Assembly (NCBI GenBank): GCA_008636095.1
Contig: VSJD01000116.1
Location: forward strand, 1-10,000
DNA: 10,000 bases
From: Kiritimatiellota bacterium
GTDB lineage: Bacteria > Verrucomicrobiota > Kiritimatiellia > JAAZAB01
Direction: 5' to 3'
The notes below the pieces were generated by a model. It had not been told where the DNA came from, did not search any database, and worked only from the letters and a program-made list of their open reading frames with translations. Made by a program: the position numbers and the translations under genes. This document shows positions 5,269 to 10,000 of this stretch, piece after piece (position 1 is the stretch's first letter; the number at the start of each line of letters is the position of its first letter).

Positions 5269-8200
5269 TCACCAGTCCTTTTCCACCGAGGAGGGCGGAA
5301 TATAGGAGTCCTGTTCACGCTCCTCGCGGTGGTCCTTTTCCCGCTGCTGGGCTTTTTCCAACAGTGCTCTGGCCTGTTCGGGGGTCATTTCCTTGTCTTT
5401 ATCCTTTTGCTCCGGTTTCTGGTTCGCCTCTGGTTGCTGTTGCGGTTGTTGCTCTTGTTTTTTGTCTTGCGGCGGTTGTTCCTGCTTTTGTTGATCTTGT
5501 TTCTGCTGATCCTGCTTCTGCTGATCTTGTTTTTGCTGATCCTGTTGCTGGTTCTGGTCCTTGTTTTTAGGCAGGAGCTTCTCAATTTCTTTCAGGATAT
5601 CGTAAGCTTGACGCTGGTTGGGCAGGGAAGCGGTGAGATTGGTGGATTCGATCTGTCTGAGCGCCAGGTCTTGCAGGGTCAGTGCCTGCTGAGCCAGGGC
5701 GAGAATATTCGTGCGCGTTTCCGCGGTAATCTCCTGTTTCTTTTCCGGCGCGTTAGTTGCCGCAACGCCCGTAATTGCGGCGGTGGCTGCACCAGTGGCA
5801 ATGGTAGAATTAGCCGCGCCCGATGTCGAGACCGGCATCCCACCCGGTGGCTGCATCCCACCCGGAGGCGGAGTCCCGCCTGGAGGCACTGCCTGCGAAA
5901 AACGCTCCACGAACAAGCGGGTCAACTCCTGGGCTTCGTTCTGCTGGTAGCGGATGACCGGCAATTCCAGGCGGGATGCCGCCTCCAGGCGGGACTCCGC
6001 CTCCGGGCGGGATGTCGCCGCCACCTCGGCGGTACGTTTCAGGACGGAGGTCGTCAGGTTGATCGTGTTGGTCTGGCGGAATAAATCCTCGCGGAGAAGC
6101 TGGGGGAATTGAGCCATACCTTTCCATAGGTTATAAACACCGGATTCGGCTTTCATGACCGAGCGATAGGCTTCGTTTTCCAGATTGCGCAGGGATTCCG
6201 TCGCCTGTTGCATGGTATTGCGCACGGCCTCGATATGCTGTTCCACCTGGGCCGCCTGGGGCACTCCGGAGGTGGCGGCAACGGCCGCGACGGAGGAAGC
6301 GGCCATCTGGGCCAGTGCCGAAGCAAGGGAAATTTTCAGCGGAATCAACAAATCCGTGTTATCGCGCTGTTGCGCACTTAGGGCTTCCATCTGGTCTATC
6401 CGTGAGGGTGTGGCGTTGGTCAGAGCGGCGGGCAGATCCGTGCTGATCTTGCGTTGGTTTGTGAGCAACGTATCGGCCATTTGCGGTGGTGGAATGCCCT
6501 GGTAGCGGGCCAATAGTGCCTTGAGCTTGGCTTGTTCACGGGCTTCAGGCAGGAGATTTGTAACCACCCCCAAGTTCGCTCGTGCCGCCTCATCATCGCT
6601 CCGATAACGCAATGTGCGCTGGAATGCCAGTCCGGAACGTTCCAACAAGTCTGGTCGTTCATTGGGTGGCACATTGGTTCCGGCGGATTTGGCCTGTTCA
6701 GCCAGTTGGAAGGTGGCACAACCCAAATTGTAAAACGCGGCCGCGGGATCAGTCGGCTGGCGTGTTGTTAGTTCGGTATATTTTTCAGCGGCAACCTGGT
6801 ACTGTCCGGCGCGGTACAGCGCATTCCCCGCATTGTAAAGGCAATCATTCTGAAGTGCTGCCGTTTGGCCTTGCATGGCTGCCAGGTATGCTTTGGCGGA
6901 TTCGTGGTAGGAGCCCATCCGATACAGGCGCTGAGCGCGCCGCGCCCCGTCGCGGCCGCTGCCGCCGGAGCGGCCGATGATGGCTGGCTTTGCCGCCGGC
7001 ATATTTGCCGCCGGCATATTTACCGGTGGCAGGTTTGTCGCGGGGACGAGCGTTGACGCCTGGTTGGTACCATTGGCGGCAAGTTGCTGGATGATGCCGG
7101 TTACCGCTGACCCGGTCAATGGAACCTGGGCCTGAACCAGTCCGGTAAAAAGTGCGAGCGAAAATAGCAACGGCCATATGCGCACAACAGTAGCAGGGGT
7201 GGATTGCGGCGCCATCGGAATGCCGGCGGTAACGACCGCTCCGGCGGCAACGGCCGCAACGGTGGTTCCCGACGTCGCCTTCACCTTTTTACCCAATCGG
7301 CCGCGGCTCAGCAGTGCGCCTGCCAGTAAGGCCAGCACGGCTGGCAAAAGGAACCACTGGTAACGTTCGATATACCGGCGCCGGATGGATTCCGCAATGT
7401 CGCGAGTCGTCAGCTTGCTCAAATGATCGCGGTACAGCCTGTCTAACTTGACGTTGGCCGTGCCGACGGGCACATAGGCGCCACCCGTGATTTCGGCGAT
7501 GGATTTCAGCGTCTCATGCTGAAGCTTGCTGACCACGTCCTGGCCCTGATAGGTCACGAATTCATTGGGTCGGTCCGAATTGGGTATCTTAGCGCCCTGC
7601 GGGTCGCCCAGGCCGACCGTAAAAATTACGGCGCCTCTTTTTCTAGCGCTTTCGGCCGCGGCCTTGGCTTTGCCTACCAGGTCTTCACCATCGGAGATGA
7701 GAATGATAGCCTGGTAGGCGCCGGCATCGCTTTCAAAAGCGTCCAAGGCTTTGGTAATGGCGTCACCTATATCAGTTTCGCCCCGCGGCGCCGATTCCGG
7801 GGAAACGTCAGCTAACGCTTGTTCGAGGTAAGCATAGTCGGTGGTCAGCGGGCACAGCTGGAGAGCCTTGCCGCGGAAAGCGATCAGCGCGGCCCGGTCG
7901 CCCCGCAGTGCACGGAGCAGATCCTGAATATCCGCCTTGGCGCGTTGGAGACGATTGGGGTGGACATCCTGCGCCAGCATGGAGCGCGAGACATCGAGCG
8001 CAATGATCAGGTCGCGTCCGCGTTGCATTACTGTTTCCTCGCGCAGGCCCCATTGTGGACGGGCCGCGGCGATAAGCGCCAACAGGAGCCCGAGCAATAC
8101 CAGTGCCCATTGCCAGTAGAAGCGATGCGTCTGGGACGGGGGACACATTTTCGAGCGCATGACCGGCGACAGGAATTGGTCCAGGGCGCGGGCTTTAAGA

Positions 8201-8286
8201 TGCCAGGCCGCAAGCCAGAGGATGCCGATGACCGGCACCAGCCATAGCAAGATCAAAGCCCAGGGATTGACGAACTGAACGTGCAT
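5269..8286 (-). CDS. batB-batC: BatB-BatC fusion: membrane VWA domain joined to a periplasmic TPR protein
   Basis: This is a single uninterrupted 1005-residue ORF. Residues 1-330 are BatB-like: membrane helices at about 10-28 and 61-75, a VWA domain with the MIDAS motif DVSRS at 98-102, Thr171 in GETDIG and Asp199 in SDGED, then a helix at about 311-328. Residues 338-365 are an Ala/Gly/Pro-rich linker. A second hydrophobic segment at about 371-386 ends LVQAQ like a signal peptide. BatC-like TPR helices occupy about 445-580 (RLYRMGSYHESAKAY, NAGNALYRAGQYQVAAEKY, AFYNLGCATFQLA). Low-complexity insertions follow, then DQQKQ repeats (916-935) and a C-terminal MTPEQARALLEKAQQREKDHREE typical of BatC. 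The start lies four bases after batA, with AAGGAGA at 8299-8305 (12-base spacing). An internal start at Met358 (ATG at 7213-7215) could also yield a separate BatC with its own signal peptide. Confidence 0.92.
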   Translation of the reverse strand: MHVQFVNPWALILLWLVPVIGILWLAAWHLKARALDQFLSPVMRSKMCPPSQTHRFYWQWALVLLGLLLALIAAARPQWGLREETVMQRGRDLIIALDVSRSMLAQDVHPNRLQRAKADIQDLLRALRGDRAALIAFRGKALQLCPLTTDYAYLEQALADVSPESAPRGETDIGDAITKALDAFESDAGAYQAIILISDGEDLVGKAKAAAESARKRGAVIFTVGLGDPQGAKIPNSDRPNEFVTYQGQDVVSKLQHETLKSIAEITGGAYVPVGTANVKLDRLYRDHLSKLTTRDIAESIRRRYIERYQWFLLPAVLALLAGALLSRGRLGKKVKATSGTTVAAVAAGAVVTAGIPMAPQSTPATVVRIWPLLFSLALFTGLVQAQVPLTGSAVTGIIQQLAANGTNQASTLVPATNLPPVNMPAANMPAAKPAIIGRSGGSGRDGARRAQRLYRMGSYHESAKAYLAAMQGQTAALQNDCLYNAGNALYRAGQYQVAAEKYTELTTRQPTDPAAAFYNLGCATFQLAEQAKSAGTNVPPNERPDLLERSGLAFQRTLRYRSDDEAARANLGVVTNLLPEAREQAKLKALLARYQGIPPPQMADTLLTNQRKISTDLPAALTNATPSRIDQMEALSAQQRDNTDLLIPLKISLASALAQMAASSVAAVAATSGVPQAAQVEQHIEAVRNTMQQATESLRNLENEAYRSVMKAESGVYNLWKGMAQFPQLLREDLFRQTNTINLTTSVLKRTAEVAATSRPEAESRLEAASRLELPVIRYQQNEAQELTRLFVERFSQAVPPGGTPPPGGMQPPGGMPVSTSGAANSTIATGAATAAITGVAATNAPEKKQEITAETRTNILALAQQALTLQDLALRQIESTNLTASLPNQRQAYDILKEIEKLLPKNKDQNQQQDQQKQDQQKQDQQKQDQQKQEQPPQDKKQEQQPQQQPEANQKPEQKDKDKEMTPEQARALLEKAQQREKDHREEREQDSYIPPSSVEKDW
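5482..5541. repeat. 15-base tandem repeats encoding DQQKQ
   Basis: Four in-frame copies of a 15-base unit encode (DQQKQ)4 at residues 916-935 of the fusion protein. They are flanked by more Gln/Lys-rich sequence up to about residue 965. The copies differ at third positions (CTT/CTG, TTG/CTG on the plus strand), so they are not all recent. The tract is a charged linker ahead of the conserved BatC C-terminal helix. Confidence 0.9.
5834..5887 (+). repeat. GC-rich 18-base repeat family, site A (three units)
   Basis: Three tandem 18-base units lie at 5834-5851, 5852-5869 and 5870-5887; the first is GGCATCCCACCCGGTGGC. In the minus-strand gene they encode three hexapeptides of the form PPGG(T/M)(P/Q) at residues 801-818. 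The same unit appears in inverted orientation at site B and again at site C in another gene. Confidence 0.85.
5967..6020 (-). repeat. GC-rich 18-base repeat family, site B (three units, inverted)
   Basis: Three tandem 18-base units lie at 5967-5984, 5985-6002 and 6003-6020; the first is CCAGGCGGGATGCCGCCT. They are the reverse complement of the site A unit type. In the gene they encode SRPEAE, SRLEAA and SRLELP-like hexapeptides (about residues 757-774). Sites A and B form an imperfect inverted repeat with a 79-base spacer. Confidence 0.85.
6989..7033. repeat. 15-base tandem repeats encoding NMPAA
   Basis: TTTGCCGCCGGCATA occurs twice in perfect tandem (6989-7003, 7004-7018), followed by a diverged third unit (7019-7033). 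They encode NLPPV-NMPAA-NMPAA in the linker between the signal-like segment and the TPR region of the fusion protein (about residues 418-432). Confidence 0.8.
7243..7257 (-). repeat. 15-base GC motif at the BatB/BatC junction
   Basis: GGCGGCAACGGCCGC on the plus strand is the exact reverse complement of the batD motif at 3332-3346 and 3350-3364. It also recurs exactly at 6274-6288 in the same gene. At this site it encodes part of AAVAAG (residues 344-348) in the linker that fuses BatB to BatC. Such an exact 15-base match at four places in 4 kb is more than Ala-codon bias easily explains, though GC-rich Ala codons make it less striking. Confidence 0.6.
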
Positions 8287-8290
8287 GGCG

Positions 8291-9325
8291 TTAAATAATC
8301 TCCTTCCTCACGATCATGTTCAACGAGATTGCCAGTGCTAGCAAAATAATTCCCGGCCAAAGCTGCCGGGGAAACAATTCCGTGTACTGGTTGTAAATTT
8401 CTTTGTTAATATTTGTTTTTTCAAGTTTGTCGATTTCGGATAGAGCCCGGGAAAGTCCTTTGGGATCCTTTACGTTGAAATATTGACCGCCCGTTGTTGA
8501 GGCGATGCGGCGGAGCAGATCTTCGTCAATCCGGACTGGGGCGTATTGAATGACGTCTCGGCCGAAGACATCCCGGACCATGAACGGGGCGCGCCCGTTA
8601 GAACCCACGCCGATGGTGTAGACCTTGATACCCAGCGCCTTGGCCGCCTTGATGGCCTCTTCGGGCTTGATCAGGCCCGTGTTGGATTCGCCGTCACTGA
8701 GGAGCACGATGAGCTTGGATTTGATCTCGGCCTTTTCCAGCCGGGCGCAGGCCGTGGCCAACGCGTCGCCGATGGCGGTCAGCAGTTCCTCCTGATTGGT
8801 CAACTGCCCGTTGGCATCCAGGGCAGGCTTCGGAATCTGAACTCCTTTAAGGACGTGCAGGAGTGCGCTGTGATCAATGGTCAGCGGCACACGGCTGGTG
8901 GCATAGCCGCCGAACGTCACCAAGCCGATCAAATCATCGGTGCGCTTCTCGATAAACTGGGCGAATGTTTCCTTAACCACGTCCAGCCGGGTGCGAGTTG
9001 TGTCGCGCGTCGAAAAATCCAGCGCTTCCATCGAACCGGAGACGTCTACTACCATTTGGATGGCGATGGCATCGGCCTGATGGGCGGTCTTCGAGAACAC
9101 GGTTTGCGGGCGCGCCAGGGCGATAATTGCCAACCCGGCGCCCGTCAGAAAAAGAAACGGCGCCAGGGTAATGGCCGCTGTCCGCCAGGTCAATGGTGGA
9201 CGAAACAGGCGATGGGTGGGCGCGAATAGAACAGCCTTTTTTCTTCTCCGCGCGAGCATGGCCCACCCCGCGACACAAAGCGGGATCAGCAGAAACAGGT
9301 AATATGGATTTGCGAACCGGAACAT
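8291..9325 (-). CDS. batA: BatA-like membrane-anchored VWA domain protein
   Basis: The 344-residue protein has the BatA layout: a first helix (about 8-24), a second (about 50-70) ending in the family signature ALARPQ, a VWA domain from about 87 to 290, and a C-terminal helix near 323-337. The metal site is intact: DVSGS at residues 94-98, Thr183 in TAIGDAL and Asp211 in LSDGESNTG. The VWA domain should face the periplasm and bind partners through a divalent ion. The ATG at 9325 lies one base after the stop of the upstream gene, and AAGGAAG on the minus strand (9332-9338) is a good ribosome binding site, so the two are translationally coupled. The downstream fusion gene starts four bases after the stop. 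It is likely part of the Bat complex linked to aerotolerance or envelope stress in other bacteria. Confidence 0.94.
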   Translation of the reverse strand: MFRFANPYYLFLLIPLCVAGWAMLARRRKKAVLFAPTHRLFRPPLTWRTAAITLAPFLFLTGAGLAIIALARPQTVFSKTAHQADAIAIQMVVDVSGSMEALDFSTRDTTRTRLDVVKETFAQFIEKRTDDLIGLVTFGGYATSRVPLTIDHSALLHVLKGVQIPKPALDANGQLTNQEELLTAIGDALATACARLEKAEIKSKLIVLLSDGESNTGLIKPEEAIKAAKALGIKVYTIGVGSNGRAPFMVRDVFGRDVIQYAPVRIDEDLLRRIASTTGGQYFNVKDPKGLSRALSEIDKLEKTNINKEIYNQYTELFPRQLWPGIILLALAISLNMIVRKEII

Positions 9326-9326
9326 A

Positions 9327-10000
9327 TCAGGCTTCCTTTTCCTTCTGCTGGAATTCTTCGTCTGTATCTATATAATCGCCGGCGGTCGCAAGAGTTTGGT
9401 CAATAATTTCCTTACCAGGATGGTAAACGGCAAATTTAACAAGATCACTGGTCTGTAAAAAAACCTTTAATTTCTTAACGACCTCAGGTTTGAAGGAGGA
9501 GTTGTTTGCCGCTGTTACAAGGAATTCTTCGGTAGTTTGTTCCGGTGCTCTGATGGAATGCGCTCCCTCAATGTAGCACCGGACGATCATCGTCAATCCG
9601 ATATAAAACTCCTTGATTTTTCCTTTCCCAACCAGGTCCTGTTTAAGAAGTTCAACGAGTTGATTGAGGGCGCGTTCGCGGGGTGACATCCGCCGCAACT
9701 GGATGGCACGGTGAACCCGGCGGCTGAGCCGGTAGAGCGCCCAGGCCCCCACGCCCATCAGCGCCAAGATAGCCATCCAGCCTGCGACCGTCTTGAAAGC
9801 CGGATAAATCCAGACCGGCCCGCGGATATCACGGATGGAGGCGGCATCCCGCCTGGAGGCGCCCGGATGCTCGTTCCCGATGGGGGCGACTCCGAAAACA
9901 ATAGCCCGCGTGGCAAACCAACTTTCCGGCGCGGTCGGACGGCTTGCATCGGTATAGGTCACAGCCATGGGCGCCAGCCGGTATTCGGCGGCCACAAGCG
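9327..10000 (-). CDS. Single-pass membrane protein upstream of batA, DUF4381/BatD-tail type, N-terminus outside window
   Basis: The frame stays open to the window edge; the GTG at 9993-9995 is internal or a coincidental start, since the frame continues with R-L-V-A-A-E-Y-R. The visible part begins with an Ig-like end (YRLAPMAVTYTDAS, then WFATRAIVFGV), as in BatD-related periplasmic domains. A membrane helix follows (about residues 68-90 counted from the GTG: TVAGWMAILALMGVGAWALYRL). The cytoplasmic helical domain has KGKIKEFYIGLTMIVRCYIEG and APEQTTEEFL, then LKVFLQTSDLVKFA, the pattern seen in DUF4381 proteins and BatD tails. It lies one base upstream of batA, matching the usual moxR, DUF58, DUF4381, batA order. 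A copy of the GC repeat family (9837-9860) sits between the Ig-like end and the helix. The role is unknown beyond membership of the Bat locus. Confidence 0.8.
   Translation of the reverse strand, partial: LVAAEYRLAPMAVTYTDASRPTAPESWFATRAIVFGVAPIGNEHPGASRRDAASIRDIRGPVWIYPAFKTVAGWMAILALMGVGAWALYRLSRRVHRAIQLRRMSPRERALNQLVELLKQDLVGKGKIKEFYIGLTMIVRCYIEGAHSIRAPEQTTEEFLVTAANNSSFKPEVVKKLKVFLQTSDLVKFAVYHPGKEIIDQTLATAGDYIDTDEEFQQKEKEA
9837..9860 (+). repeat. GC-rich 18-base repeat family, site C (about 1.3 units)
   Basis: One full unit GGCATCCCGCCTGGAGGC lies at 9843-9860, preceded by a partial GGAGGC. Positions 9836-9857 match the reverse complement of 5966-5987 at site B over 22 bases without mismatch. 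In this gene it encodes ASRRDAAS, a third, different translation. It lies in the linker just before the membrane helix. Confidence 0.8.

Noticed and set aside
5329..6084. 251-codon leucine-rich plus-strand frame that looks like a membrane protein
   Set aside because: It is the complement of the Gln/Lys-rich tail and repeats of the BatC part; CAG/AAG-rich DNA reads as Leu-rich on the other strand. There is no ribosome binding site and no family pattern.
8546..9229. 227-codon plus-strand frame opposite batA
   Set aside because: It is fully antisense to a gene with intact VWA motifs, and the translation has no recognisable domain; it is a high-GC shadow frame.

Overview
The window looks like a chromosome segment from a Gram-negative bacterium. 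The gene content (a cytoplasmic GH29 fucosidase next to a xylose-isomerase-like TIM-barrel enzyme, then a Bat locus, with an integrase-type insertion sequence whose end carries direct repeats) suggests the PVC group, such as Kiritimatiellota, Lentisphaerota or Verrucomicrobiota. That placement is inference from gene content only; there is no rRNA or other phylogenetic marker here.

Layout. Positions 1-265 (+) are the C-terminal end of an IS transposase with a DDE/integrase catalytic domain. It runs into the IS end, which has two subterminal direct repeats (261-333) followed by a G-quadruplex-type tract. The rest of 266-571 is non-coding leader. Positions 572-2816 (+) hold a two-gene carbohydrate unit: an alpha-L-fucosidase of family GH29 and a sugar isomerase/epimerase-like TIM-barrel protein, each with a good ribosome binding site. 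A short convergent gap with a weak hairpin (2870-2920) separates this from a long minus-strand operon occupying the remaining 7 kb.

The minus-strand operon is a Bat (Bacteroides-aerotolerance type) locus. In transcription order it contains an N-terminally cut-off single-pass membrane protein of the DUF4381/BatD-tail type (9327-10000), batA (8291-9325, VWA), a batB-batC fusion (5269-8286, VWA plus TPR in one 1005-residue ORF), and batD (2932-5037). The first three are 1-4 bases apart. batD follows after a 231-base gap. The products should form a membrane assembly with two VWA domains, periplasmic TPRs and the large Ig-like BatD protein. By family precedent a MoxR ATPase and a DUF58 protein would be expected just outside the window, beyond 10000.

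The most unusual signal is at DNA level inside the Bat genes. A GC-rich repeat family with an 18-base period occurs at three sites (5834-5887, 5967-6020, 9837-9860), in both orientations and three different translations. A separate 15-base GC motif is shared by batD and batB-batC. One copy of that motif lies exactly in the linker where BatB is joined to BatC. These look like small selfish or slippage-derived insertions tolerated in linkers, and may have caused the gene fusion.
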